Shown: positions 33,687 to 43,566 of the stretch, one piece after another
Numbering within the stretch: the first letter of the stretch is position 1
Layout of the letters: each line of letters starts with the position of its first letter
Origin: Parashewanella spongiae
GTDB lineage: Bacteria > Pseudomonadota > Gammaproteobacteria > Enterobacterales > Shewanellaceae
Assembly (NCBI RefSeq): GCF_004358345.1
Contig: NZ_CP037952.1
Span: 1,860,001 to 1,924,000, forward strand
Length of the DNA: 64,000 nucleotides
Reading direction: 5' to 3'
The notes under the pieces: model-generated
The model's database searches: none
What the model saw: the letters and a program-made list of their open reading frames with translations, nothing else
What the model was told of the DNA's origin: nothing
Position numbers and translations under genes: made by a program

Positions 33687-36600
33687 TAGGTGTTTTCCCG
33701 GCTTAATTGAATGAGTTTTACAAAAGCTTTCGCATCGAGTTTAGATAGCCATGACTCATCAGCACCAACGATTGAATCTGCAATTTTTTGTTTACTTTCT
33801 AGCATGTCATCGATTTTTTCTTCAATGGTTCCGATGCTAATGAACTTGTGTGCAAATACAGTTTTATTCTGACCAATACGGAAAGCTCTATCTGTGGCTT
33901 GATTCTCTACTGCAGGGTTCCACCATCGATCAAAATGAATTACGTGATTCGCTTTGGTCAGTGTTATACCTACACCACCCGCTTTGAGCGATAGAATAAA
34001 AATACTTGGTGCCGTTTCGGTTTGTTGAAATTCATCCACCATTTTTTCCCTTTTTGTACGGCTGGTGCCTCCGTGAAGGTAATAAGTATTAAAGCCATGT
34101 TGCTTCTTCAGTAGCAACTCAAGTTGTCCACAAATATCAGTAAATTGGCTGAAAATCAAAATGCTTTCCTGGTTGTTCATAGCCTCAGTACATAATTCGA
34201 CTAAACGTTGCAGCTTAATAGATCGCTCAACACTGAAATCACTGCCATCTTGTAATAATTGAGCTGGATGATTACAACATTGTTTTAATTTTAGTAATGC
34301 CGATAACATCACGGCTTTTTGCTTGGCGTTATCGCTTTCAGCTTCTTCAATTTGCTCGGTGATTTCATCAACTAACGTCTGATAAAGACTGGCTTGCTCA
34401 CCACTCAGTTGACAATAGACTTTTTGTTCAATTTTATCGGGCAAGTCCTGAATGATATTTTTGTCCGTTTTTAAACGACGTAAGATGAAAGGTTCGACAA
34501 TACGTTTGAGTAGCTTGTTTTGAACAAGATTATTATCTCGCTGAATTGGTGTTTCGAATTGCTTTCTAAAACTAGCTTGACTGCCCAATAAGCCAGGGTT
34601 TAAAAAGTTAAATATTGACCATAAATCCATCAGTCGATTTTCAATTGGCGTACCTGTTAATGCAAGTCTTGACGGTGCTGATAAACTGAGCAAAGCTTTT
34701 GTTTGCTGAGCCATCGGATTTTTAATATTCTGCGCTTCATCAATAATGATCCTTGACCAGTCGATGTCCTTTAATATGGTTTTGTCTTTTCGGAGTAAAC
34801 CATAGGACGTGATAACAACCTGATATTGTGCAACCTGATCGGCAAATGCTATATTTTTTCGATTACTACCGTGATGAATTAACGCTTTTATTTCTGGTGC
34901 GAATTTTTGTAATTCTTTGAACCAATTACCCACGACGGAAGTAGGAGCGATAAGAATTGCAGGCTGTTTCTGCGGACTTCGCAATAACAATGAAATTACC
35001 TGCATGGTTTTACCTAACCCCATGTCATCCGCAAGACACGGATTCATTCCTAGGCTTTCCAGATAGGCTAGCCAAGAAAGACCACGATTTTGATACGGCC
35101 TTAAGGTCGCTTTTAAATTTTTAGGTTGAGCTACTGACTTAAAGGCATCTTTATTCAGTAGCTGATCGAACATTTGCTGAACTTGAGTATCCAGCTCGAC
35201 ATCATAACTGTCTGAATCTGCACTCAGGGAAATGAGATCGGCTACGTTACCTTGTTTTCTATCCTTATTAGCGGTTTCAATCAATTTTTGCATTTTAAGC
35301 ATTTCATCTTTATTGATTTCGACCCAATTGCCACGGAAATACACAAGTTCGGATTTCGCTTCTAATAATTGTTGCCATTCATTTGCATCTAATTCGTGCT
35401 CACCCATGGCGTAATTAAAGTCAAATTGAATTAAATTATCCTGACTTAAAAATCCACCGTCGGCTTTGCTTGTACTGCTATTATTTTTCTTGGCTTTTAA
35501 CTTCGCTTTAGCTTTCAGTCGGCCTTTGGTTGTCCACCAAGCCGGGACGATAATTCGATAACCACAAGCGCTTAAAGACCAAGCGTCTTCTTTTAGAAAT
35601 TGAAAAGCTTGATCGTGAGTTAAGGCTGCGAATGGCAGTTGCATTTTTGCTTCGAAAAAGCGTTCAATAATCGGATAAATGCGACTGGCATAGCCCAACT
35701 GCAACAGTAAAAAACGTTCTATATGTTGACCAAGGAGCTTTGTATAGAGTTTATGCTCATTATCTTTTTGCTTCCAGAACTCGCAAAGCGATACCATAAA
35801 TGACGGATCACGCTTAGATTGCAGTTGAATATCCAGTCCCCAGTTATCCCCAAGTCCATCACTGGCTTCAATTAACTTAAAACAAATAGTAAACTCAGAA
35901 CCTTGTTGTTCACTTTGAAGACGGCTAAACCATGTGTACCAGTGATGGTACTGTTCATCATTTAAATATATCGATTCATCTTCAATGGTTGACTGAACAA
36001 AGGTATCAGTAACGCCTTTTAACGCTTTCTGTGTAAATGAGGTTTGCTTGATGAATTGATTTAGACAAACATCCGAAAAATGGTTCAGTGCTGAAATTGC
36101 ATCGAACTGATTGAAATCGCCAAGACAAGCTGAAAACGGCATACACGCCGCAATGTGATGGATTCGGTTATTAAAAGCTTCATCAACCCATTGCCACTTA
36201 GTGTAAAACGGCTGATTTGAATATTGATGTTGCTGATGCGGTAATAGCTCTGGTTTTATTAGCCTTGGTACATATAAATCTTGTTTTATTGTGTCGATAA
36301 GTTCGTAAGCAAACTTGATCCAGAATTTTGCATCATCGGCCAAGTTTAAGTCGTCGTCAAAATGGAAACTTTTAAAATTTAGCTGTTTTAGAAATTCAAT
36401 CGGCTGAGATAATTCAATAATATTGAGCTTTTGTTTGCCATGTTGATGGTAATCCAAATCAATCACATCACACAAGTTAGCAATGATCGGCGACGGAATC
36501 GCATTGCTTTGCTTATTACAAGGCATCAAAACAGACTTTATTTTAGGTTTGCTGGCAGTAGAGAGTAGATCACTGCACAATTCACTAAGCAATGCAGAAT

Positions 36601-36736
36601 CTAATTGATACGGGTAATATCCATTTTGTCTTGTGATGTGTCTGCTTTCTATCCACAAATATAATGCGCCAGAATTATCGAAATCGTCTAGGTTTGCTTG
36701 CCAAAAAAGATGAATTAATTTCATATGAACCGTCAA
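33686..36736 (-). CDS. SNF2-family helicase/translocase
   Basis: 1016 residues. Residues ~1-500 hold an SNF2-associated N-terminal region of the bacterial type. The SNF2 motor follows: motif I DDMGLGKTMQVISLLLR, motif II IIIDEAQNIKN (DEAQ), motif III ALTGTPIENRLMDLWS, and motif VI RWWNPAVENQATDRAFRIGQ within the C-terminal RecA lobe. All ATPase motifs are intact. Such enzymes translocate on double-stranded DNA to remodel protein complexes. It starts immediately after the stop of the 36737 gene and overlaps the SWIM gene, so the three genes form one operon. A role in defence is possible from the neighbourhood but is not shown. Confidence 0.9.
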   Translation of the reverse strand: MTVHMKLIHLFWQANLDDFDNSGALYLWIESRHITRQNGYYPYQLDSALLSELCSDLLSTASKPKIKSVLMPCNKQSNAIPSPIIANLCDVIDLDYHQHGKQKLNIIELSQPIEFLKQLNFKSFHFDDDLNLADDAKFWIKFAYELIDTIKQDLYVPRLIKPELLPHQQHQYSNQPFYTKWQWVDEAFNNRIHHIAACMPFSACLGDFNQFDAISALNHFSDVCLNQFIKQTSFTQKALKGVTDTFVQSTIEDESIYLNDEQYHHWYTWFSRLQSEQQGSEFTICFKLIEASDGLGDNWGLDIQLQSKRDPSFMVSLCEFWKQKDNEHKLYTKLLGQHIERFLLLQLGYASRIYPIIERFFEAKMQLPFAALTHDQAFQFLKEDAWSLSACGYRIIVPAWWTTKGRLKAKAKLKAKKNNSSTSKADGGFLSQDNLIQFDFNYAMGEHELDANEWQQLLEAKSELVYFRGNWVEINKDEMLKMQKLIETANKDRKQGNVADLISLSADSDSYDVELDTQVQQMFDQLLNKDAFKSVAQPKNLKATLRPYQNRGLSWLAYLESLGMNPCLADDMGLGKTMQVISLLLRSPQKQPAILIAPTSVVGNWFKELQKFAPEIKALIHHGSNRKNIAFADQVAQYQVVITSYGLLRKDKTILKDIDWSRIIIDEAQNIKNPMAQQTKALLSLSAPSRLALTGTPIENRLMDLWSIFNFLNPGLLGSQASFRKQFETPIQRDNNLVQNKLLKRIVEPFILRRLKTDKNIIQDLPDKIEQKVYCQLSGEQASLYQTLVDEITEQIEEAESDNAKQKAVMLSALLKLKQCCNHPAQLLQDGSDFSVERSIKLQRLVELCTEAMNNQESILIFSQFTDICGQLELLLKKQHGFNTYYLHGGTSRTKREKMVDEFQQTETAPSIFILSLKAGGVGITLTKANHVIHFDRWWNPAVENQATDRAFRIGQNKTVFAHKFISIGTIEEKIDDMLESKQKIADSIVGADESWLSKLDAKAFVKLIQLSRENT

Positions 36737-37267
36737 CTATTGTTCAATTAATATGCCAGTTGTTTGAGTATCAACAGCATGCGAATCCAAAATAGGAAAC
36801 ACTTGGGAATAAGGCACATTCCAAAGCCCGTCTTTAAGATGAATAACCACTCTTTTGGGATTAAGCTTCATTACTGTGCCGATACATTCTTGGTTATCTC
36901 TGCTGCGAATAAAGCCTAAAGTGTCACCAAGGGCAATTTCAGCTTTAGACATTCCAACCTTCATATTACTTTGAAGACTGGTTTCAATGTGATCTAAATT
37001 CAAAAAATAAAAAGGCATATTCCAGCCCTTTCCAGTTTCAATTTCTCTAATGTTAACTTGCGTGCGGTTTACTTTTAACACTTCACATAAGATGGCTTTG
37101 TTTCTGTCTGGACAGAAGTATTCTACCTTCATGCCCAGTGACAGCTTTGCTTTTAGGTTGTTGCTTCGATCAGGATCTTCTAATACTTTGTCAATGGCAC
37201 ATTTTAGCCGGAATAGTTCAAAGTCACTCGCTGTTTCGAGTTGTTGGAAGACATCTTGAATGTTCAT
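36737..37267 (-). CDS. Small SH3-like protein upstream of the SNF2 helicase
   Basis: About 176 residues from ATG 37267 (MNIQDVFQQLETASDFEL); an in-frame upstream start would add nine residues without a better ribosome-binding site. An N-terminal helix is followed by two similar beta-rich halves (LGMKVEYFCPDRNKAILCEV and LGDTLGFIRSRDNQECIGTV) that look like tandem SH3/KOW-type barrels. It lies directly before the SNF2 gene with no gap and may be its adaptor or nucleic-acid-binding partner. No specific family was recognised. Confidence 0.6.
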   Translation of the reverse strand: MNIQDVFQQLETASDFELFRLKCAIDKVLEDPDRSNNLKAKLSLGMKVEYFCPDRNKAILCEVLKVNRTQVNIREIETGKGWNMPFYFLNLDHIETSLQSNMKVGMSKAEIALGDTLGFIRSRDNQECIGTVMKLNPKRVVIHLKDGLWNVPYSQVFPILDSHAVDTQTTGILIEQ

Positions 37268-37382
37268 TGAATTGCCTGAGTTTATTAAAAACAAACAGAA
37301 TCTAGCAAGTGATGGCTCCTATATCAATCACTTGAGTATGTTCGGTTATTCCAATTGTAAATGTCACTTGTGAGAATTATTC

Positions 37383-38229
37383 GGTAGTGGGCTAATTTAG
37401 TGGTAGGCATGAATATCAATCCCAAATTCTACTCGATTGATTAACAAACCTATTACCGTATCGTGCATACTTTCTAACTTTGAAAAACAAATCGTTCTTC
37501 GTGCTAATCTTTTAATCCAAGTTCTAAAATTGAGGTTTTTCCTCTCAATCTTTTGGGTATTAGTTTTTCCTACTTCATGCTGTTCTGGTGGCAAATTTCG
37601 CTTATACGCACCCCAGTCATCGGTATAATATTTCTTTATGTCTAGTGGCTCGAGCAATGTCTGTAACTCTTTGAAAGCCTCGTCTGTTCTTTTCCTCAAG
37701 ACATAAGCTACAACTGTATTCGTACTATGGTCTATGGCATGCCATAGCCACCTCTGGTTAACCTTTTTACCTACAAATGACCATTGCTCATCGATCTCTG
37801 CTTCTTCGCAGACCAACTCTATATCGATTTCAATGTTTGAGTTGCTATCTCTTTGAGTGTAACTAGGATTTACGTGGACAATGCTCTTTTCTTTTTTTTA
37901 ATGGCGTTTATCACTGTATTCTTGTGTATATTTAACACTCTACCTGTATCCCTTATTCCGCTAACATTAAGTACCATGTCAATGGCTGTTTCTTTTACTT
38001 CATCTTCCCAAGCACGCTTAACATAATGAAGTAAGAATGTTTTTTCGGGCACTCAGAATTGGTACATAAATATCTTTGCTGCCCCTTTGGGCTTTTTCCT
38101 GCTTTTGATATTGAAGTACTTTGACAGTGAGGGCATTGAACATCTACAGAGTGACGCATGATATTCTCTAAAATAAATGAAACTAGAGTGCAACCATGAT
38201 AGATCAATTCACTGCTTCAGCCCACTACC
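37383..38229 (-). mobile_element. IS1-family insertion sequence
   Basis: 847 bp bounded by GGTAGTGGGCT and its inverted complement AGCCCACTACC. It contains insA and insB frames. A clear target duplication was not found. Confidence 0.85.
37397..38157 (-). pseudogene. insAB: IS1 transposase InsA-InsB with one extra frameshift
   Basis: InsA starts at 38157 (MRHSVDVQCPHCQS) with a zinc-finger Cys pair, then breaks at an A6 run near 38045 and continues in another frame (KTFLLHYVKRAW, then a helix-turn-helix in TGRVLNIHKNTVINA). An A8 run at about 37890 lies where IS1 uses -1 frameshifting to join InsA to InsB. InsB carries the DDE domain (DEQWSFVGKK, YYTDDWGAY). The A8 shift is natural for the family. 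The A6 break is a lesion: two surplus bases would restore the frame. Confidence 0.75.
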
Positions 38230-38358
38230 CCTTTTTGCTCTAAAAAAGAAAAAGACGCTGGATTCCTGCCTTCGCAGGAATGACGATATGAGCAATTTCA
38301 ATGAGTTATAAGATTCACACATCAGGTTGTAATTAGAGTTGAAATAGGTAACTTAGGA

Positions 38359-39549
38359 TCATGGTAGTAAATTTAATGCATCATTTAGCCAATCAAACGG
38401 AATAATTTCTTGCTCTAAGCGTACATGTTTCGTCTTAAATCCATCAGCCAGTTGTTGATAAATCTGTTGTTCCTCGGGGCTAAGAAGAGTTAACTGCTCA
38501 AAGGTTAATCTGCAAGGGGTCACTTCAGACTGCCACTGTGTTTTGCAGGCCATTAAGACGATAGTATTCATCAATAATGATTGCGTTTTCGGATAGTAGT
38601 GTCGGATTTGAGAAAGCATGGCGAAACCATGACTGTCCATATCTCCCCAGTAATGGATTTGACATTGTCTTAGCCAATCAATGTTTTTGAGCTGTTGTAT
38701 CCCATAGCCTAAGCCGAAAATCACGATACTGTTTTTTTTGTTTGGAAAAGATAAGCCATTGGTCTTATTTTCAGTAATGAACACCCGATCAACGAGTAAA
38801 TCAAGCTTAGCAAATTCTTCGATGGGTAAGCTAAGATCGCTGATGTCATTAAATTCAGAGAAAAGCTGCGGATCCAGCATACGAAAACGGATTAAGGGTT
38901 GGTCGTATTTTAAACCGAAGCGTCTAGCAAACCCATGGTTGCTTAACCCGCTAACCTCATCGTTGATCGCACTTTCTGGTAATAAAATATCAAGCAATTC
39001 CTTTAACATGGCTTGGTTACCTTCAATAAACTTAGTGTCAACTTGGGGTATCGTCAGTTCACGAAGGTAGCAATTGGGTTTGGGGTTTTCTAGAAAGTAA
39101 TGGCAAACCTGAATGAGCCGTGGCCATTTACCTTGATGTTGCCAGATTTTACGAGCTGATTTTTTTTGCCATTCAGCTAATTGAGGATATGTGTGTGAGA
39201 GTTGGTGTGCATCTTGTGTAAATTGTTGCCAGTTCTGATTTTCTCTCACAAAACTAAGTAGTGAAGCTAAATCTGAGATTTCAATGGCTTCTGGTACCTT
39301 TTGCGTGCCCATGACGTTAAAATTCCGTGACGTCCAGCACAGCGTTAACATCGGGTATTTAACCATATCTTGTTTGAGTGTTTGCCACTGCTCGGTGATT
39401 TTCGCAAAATCGTGCAGCAGTTGCTTGTCTGTCACTTTTGGCAGCGGAAATCGCAATGGGAACGGGCTTTCTCCACAAAGAAAGGCGTTATGCAGGGCAA
39501 AGCTTTGCCATTTCTTGTGGATTTTTTTTCGAATATCGTTCAATGTCAT
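38359..39549 (-). CDS. jetD: Wadjet protein JetD (TOPRIM-like nuclease)
   Basis: 396 residues: an N-terminal DUF3322 part and a C-terminal DUF2220 part with a TOPRIM-like core, where the Asp pair is in IHYWGDMDSHGFAML and the preceding Glu-type strand is VIFGLGYG. JetD is the nuclease that cuts circular plasmid DNA once JetABC has extruded a loop. It starts 17 bp after jetC ends, with GAAGGAAG as ribosome-binding site, and is the last gene of the operon. Confidence 0.93.
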   Translation of the reverse strand: MTLNDIRKKIHKKWQSFALHNAFLCGESPFPLRFPLPKVTDKQLLHDFAKITEQWQTLKQDMVKYPMLTLCWTSRNFNVMGTQKVPEAIEISDLASLLSFVRENQNWQQFTQDAHQLSHTYPQLAEWQKKSARKIWQHQGKWPRLIQVCHYFLENPKPNCYLRELTIPQVDTKFIEGNQAMLKELLDILLPESAINDEVSGLSNHGFARRFGLKYDQPLIRFRMLDPQLFSEFNDISDLSLPIEEFAKLDLLVDRVFITENKTNGLSFPNKKNSIVIFGLGYGIQQLKNIDWLRQCQIHYWGDMDSHGFAMLSQIRHYYPKTQSLLMNTIVLMACKTQWQSEVTPCRLTFEQLTLLSPEEQQIYQQLADGFKTKHVRLEQEIIPFDWLNDALNLLP

Positions 39550-39566
39550 TGGACTTCCTTCACCGA

Positions 39567-42500
39567 CTAGAGCTTAACGCTTTCTTGCTCAGTATTTTTA
39601 GAGGTAACCATCGCCCGATACTTCTGCAATTCTTGGCTCTGTTTCAGTTTTTCTTGGTACTGCTCAATAGTCATATTGAGCAGTATTGAACGATTATTTT
39701 TTTGATCTACAAAATGTACGTTTTGAATATAGTGCTCAATGATATCCAGTTTTTGCATGGGCGTAACCAAAAGCAATTGCAAACCGAGTTTTTTAAAGAG
39801 CTCTAATCCAAAACGAGTACTGTCTTTTGATCCTCTGGCAAAGGCTTCATCAATCACCACTAAGTTAAATTGGCGTTTTTTGTTTGATGTGGTCTGGTCG
39901 CTGATCAGTTGATACTGCAATAAAATGGCAGCAGCGAGAATTGAATAGGCCAGTTTCTCTTTTTGACCGCCTGATTTGCCGCCAGAATCTGAGTAACATT
40001 CCTTTTCAGAGTGATCTTCACGGTAGCGCTCAACCACATTAAACAAAAACCAAAAACGGACGTCGACGACTTTTTGAGTCCATTTAGGCTCATTGCGCAG
40101 TTGCTCAATCAGCGATTTTACTTGCTCAAATTTCTGCTCTGAATACAGGTTGTCGTCACTGCTGTATTCGACGCATTGTTTCAATCTTTGTTTAAATTCG
40201 CGAATGTCAGTGTCGCCAGCATTGATAGCATCAATTTCAATATACGTGCCGTTTTGGTAGTCGAGCTGTAAAAGTGCACGGTTAATTAATTGAATACGGC
40301 TTAAGATCTCTTCCTCTTGCTTATCCAATTGGCTTCGAAATAGCGCCATCGAGCGAATGGTATCTCTGTTTAGCATGTCTTTGAAGCGTTGTTCATGGCG
40401 AGGCAGATCTTCTTCAACTAACTTGGCTAAAATGGTGCAGTATTCAGCTAATGCCTGCAAGCTGGTATCGAGCTCACTGCAATCGTTAGGAAATTGATTG
40501 GCAAACTCACGCATAGCCAGAGCCATCTTTTGTTCTCGTTTACTGCGTTTGTCTTCGAGCTGGTGGATTTTTTGATTAAGCTTTTGTCTGAGCAGGCTGG
40601 TTTGCTTACTGAGCATATCAATACGCAAGCCTTTGCTGGTGCCATATTGTTCGAACACTTGTTGTAAGCTAGTGACTTGCTCTGCCGCCGCAGTGTCAAG
40701 CTCTTTTGCCACCTCCTGCGTTGAGGCCAGTGCTTGTTGAAGGTGCTCTAATGTGATTTCTAGACCACCTAAGTCTTTCAATTTTTCTGTACGCTGTTGC
40801 TGATGATCAGCGAGTAAGGTTTCAATGTGTTGTTTTTGTTTTTCTAACTCAGCTAATTGGCTGTCAGCGGACATCAGTTGTTGACGCTCGGTCTCAAGTT
40901 GCTCCATTCGCTGGCTAAGCTCAAGGTGATCTAACCGTTCAAAGTCAGGGCTGAATTCGGCGAGATTGAGCGCCTTTCGGTGCAACTGAGTGAGATCACG
41001 ACTGAAAGCTTTATATTGCTCTAATGAAATCTTGATTTGTTTTTCTTTGCGCAAGGTGTGTTGCAGCTCGGCTTCAAGTAGCTCAACTTTCTCTTTGTTA
41101 CTCCAACCCAACACATAACGGCTTTTATCCGCGATGTTGTGGCGGTCATCTTTTTCATGACGGGCTTTGCTGCTTTTAATTAATCCAAGCGCTGTGATGG
41201 CTTTATCGAAGCGACGAAAGTGAGTGAGATCGTCACAGCATTGGTAATTGAAGCGTTTTAGTATTTCACTGAGTAACCAAGTGTAATATGGCGTATCTGG
41301 CTTAATAATGATCTTTGCGGGCAGCTGATCTTGTGATTGGCTGTTTTCAATGGGTTTAATGTCTTCATCAGCCCGAAAATACACCAACTTTCCGCCTAAA
41401 TGGGTTTGATTGATGTAGCGGTTAATGGCGTCATAATAGCCTTCGGGTACGACTAAACTGAGTGCAAAGCTGTGTAATACGCGTTCAATGACACCTTGCC
41501 ACTGCTGTTGTTCGCTTTTTACCTGAATGAGTTCACCCACAAATGGCAGTTGGTCTTCACTGAGATCCAACGCATCGCAGATCATTTCTCTGATATGCAG
41601 TTGGCGAGCCGGAATATTTGAGGTGCGCTTTTTTAATGCGTTAAGTTCGTCATTAAGTAACGTTTGTTGCTGCACATGCTGGTTCAGCTGAAGTTTTAAG
41701 TCATCACTGTGATGTTCGTGCTGCTCAAGCTCTGTTTCACATTCTGAGGCTTTAACTTTAGCTTTGGCAATATTCTGAATCACTTGCTCTGGCGATAAAA
41801 AGTCGTTGAACTCCAGTGCCTGTACCAGTTTGATATATTCTTGATGGTGCAATTGCCTTTGTTGATGTTGTTTTCGATGATCTTCAATCTGGCTCGTAAG
41901 TTGTGACAAGCGGTGACCGCCACTGCTGGCAATGTCTTGCTCAATACCTCTAAGACTCTGGAGTTCTGTGCGTTCTTGGCTTTCAACTTTGGCAATTTCT
42001 TGGAAAGTTTGTTGATGCTTGAGCTGTGTACGCTGAATATTCTTTTGATAAAGGGGGAGGGCGATATTGGCCATAAAAGCATCCACTAATTCCCGACTTA
42101 GCTCAAAGTGCTGCTTTTGTTGTCCAGCTTCAAGGGCTTGTTGTCCGAACTGTTCAACCGGTTTGAGTAAGTCCACTTTCAGACGTGCACTAACTACTGC
42201 ATCATGCATACGTTTTAAGTCATCATAATTGCGCTCAAGCTCCGATACCTGGGCTTCTATATCTGGCGTGCTCAACATGTTACTGCGCACAAATTCAGTT
42301 ACTGAACCGACGGATTTCATGGAAATGGTTTGGTTGAATAACTCTAACGCCTTACCGTCAGCACCAAGACCAAGCAGTTTACTGAAGCTTTGTTGATATG
42401 GCCCAAAAGTGTCGAACATATCGATGTCGTTTTGTTTTCGCAGGCGTTTCCGTAAGTCGAGGATTTTGCTTCCAAAGTCGGTAAACTCTCTAGCAATGGT

Positions 42501-42965
42501 TAACGGTTTCTGTGCCACAACAAATAAGCGTTTCACTTTGTGTTCATCGGGTTTAATCCAGAACACTTGTGCCATAGTGATCCATTCATTACGGTTTTGT
42601 GAGTAAAATTGCCCCAGTACTACCGTATAATGGACTTTGTTTCTGAGGCCGATTGCCTGTGCTTTACCATTGGCGTCTTGCTGAGAGGTATAGTAGCCAT
42701 GAAAGTAAGACTCAAAGGTACGCTCTTTGTCTTCGGCACCAGCGGCTTTGTTGAACGCCAGTTTTCGAGTTGGCACGAGTAAGGTAGTTAATGCATCAAT
42801 GAGCGTGGATTTACCGCTACCAATATTACCCGTCAGTAAGCTGTTACCGCTTTGAGCGTGCAAATTCCAGATCTGTCCATCGAACGTACCCCAGTTTAAA
42901 ACTTGTAAATCATGCAATCTGAAACCACCTAAAGATGTAGAGGCTGGTGTATTATTACTGATCAT
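39567..42965 (-). CDS. jetC: Wadjet protein JetC (SMC-like ATPase)
   Basis: About 1132 residues from ATG 42965, chosen for GAGG 6 bp upstream; an in-frame ATG at 42977 is also possible. Walker A is LLTGNIGSGKSTLIDAL, the ABC signature is SGGKSGGQKEKLAYS, and Walker B is NLVVIDEAFARGSKDS. The ~800 residues between are coiled coil with a hinge region, as in SMC/MukB proteins. It overlaps jetB by 11 bp. JetC is the motor that extrudes DNA loops and senses small circles. Confidence 0.94.
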   Translation of the reverse strand: MISNNTPASTSLGGFRLHDLQVLNWGTFDGQIWNLHAQSGNSLLTGNIGSGKSTLIDALTTLLVPTRKLAFNKAAGAEDKERTFESYFHGYYTSQQDANGKAQAIGLRNKVHYTVVLGQFYSQNRNEWITMAQVFWIKPDEHKVKRLFVVAQKPLTIAREFTDFGSKILDLRKRLRKQNDIDMFDTFGPYQQSFSKLLGLGADGKALELFNQTISMKSVGSVTEFVRSNMLSTPDIEAQVSELERNYDDLKRMHDAVVSARLKVDLLKPVEQFGQQALEAGQQKQHFELSRELVDAFMANIALPLYQKNIQRTQLKHQQTFQEIAKVESQERTELQSLRGIEQDIASSGGHRLSQLTSQIEDHRKQHQQRQLHHQEYIKLVQALEFNDFLSPEQVIQNIAKAKVKASECETELEQHEHHSDDLKLQLNQHVQQQTLLNDELNALKKRTSNIPARQLHIREMICDALDLSEDQLPFVGELIQVKSEQQQWQGVIERVLHSFALSLVVPEGYYDAINRYINQTHLGGKLVYFRADEDIKPIENSQSQDQLPAKIIIKPDTPYYTWLLSEILKRFNYQCCDDLTHFRRFDKAITALGLIKSSKARHEKDDRHNIADKSRYVLGWSNKEKVELLEAELQHTLRKEKQIKISLEQYKAFSRDLTQLHRKALNLAEFSPDFERLDHLELSQRMEQLETERQQLMSADSQLAELEKQKQHIETLLADHQQQRTEKLKDLGGLEITLEHLQQALASTQEVAKELDTAAAEQVTSLQQVFEQYGTSKGLRIDMLSKQTSLLRQKLNQKIHQLEDKRSKREQKMALAMREFANQFPNDCSELDTSLQALAEYCTILAKLVEEDLPRHEQRFKDMLNRDTIRSMALFRSQLDKQEEEILSRIQLINRALLQLDYQNGTYIEIDAINAGDTDIREFKQRLKQCVEYSSDDNLYSEQKFEQVKSLIEQLRNEPKWTQKVVDVRFWFLFNVVERYREDHSEKECYSDSGGKSGGQKEKLAYSILAAAILLQYQLISDQTTSNKKRQFNLVVIDEAFARGSKDSTRFGLELFKKLGLQLLLVTPMQKLDIIEHYIQNVHFVDQKNNRSILLNMTIEQYQEKLKQSQELQKYRAMVTSKNTEQESVKL

Positions 42966-43566
42966 GATTTTCCTCATTTTCTTCGGTTTTTAGACGTTGC
43001 TCTAGCAGCAATGTGAAGCTGGCAATATCTTCGGCGGTGACAAAGGCTTTAATAATGCGCTTGATTTCAAACTCATCGCTGTGCTGTGGCAACGCTTTCA
43101 AAAAGCCCCATTCACTGACCTTTTTGATTAAGGTATCAAATTGTTTGATCTGTTTGATCTCGTTGGCAGCATCAGAAAAATAAGGCTGCAACCATTGGTG
43201 AATTTCTTGGCGATGAACAAATAATCTAGGGGCACTTTCTTCGCTGTCGTGTTCGGCGAGACGCTTACGGATCATCACCAAGAGCAGCGATTGATGAAAA
43301 GTTAAGCTGCGTCTGACAATTAAACTTGGCGTGTTATCGTCCTCCTTGTCTTCTTGCTTTAAAAACGCATAACCTTCAACATCGTCAATCCGCAGTGACA
43401 ACCCAATTTGACTGAAATAGGTACGCAACAAGGTTTGATCACGCTCCAGAACTTCCCATTCTTGACGCTGGTTTTCTCGAAAAACAGGCCCTTTGAGTAA
43501 GCGTATTTTGAGTGTTTTGTGCAGGGTTTCCAGCTGAGCATTAAAGTTATTTTCTTCTGATTGCAT
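42955..43566 (-). CDS. jetB: Wadjet protein JetB (kleisin-associated, DUF4194)
   Basis: 203 residues, DUF4194/MksE-type winged-helix protein that binds the JetA kleisin. Its start overlaps the jetA stop by one base (TAATG) and its end overlaps jetC by 11 bp, so the complex is translationally coupled. Features include LTFHQSLLLVMIRKRLAEHD and an acidic C-terminus. Confidence 0.92.
   Translation of the reverse strand: MQSEENNFNAQLETLHKTLKIRLLKGPVFRENQRQEWEVLERDQTLLRTYFSQIGLSLRIDDVEGYAFLKQEDKEDDNTPSLIVRRSLTFHQSLLLVMIRKRLAEHDSEESAPRLFVHRQEIHQWLQPYFSDAANEIKQIKQFDTLIKKVSEWGFLKALPQHSDEFEIKRIIKAFVTAEDIASFTLLLEQRLKTEENEENHDQ

Noticed and set aside
37870-38052. Independent small helix-turn-helix gene
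   Set aside because: It is the middle of IS1 InsA in a shifted frame.
38258-38284. Rho-independent terminator after the Wadjet operon
   Set aside because: It is a REP-like palindrome (CCTGCCTTCGCAGG) without a T-run.
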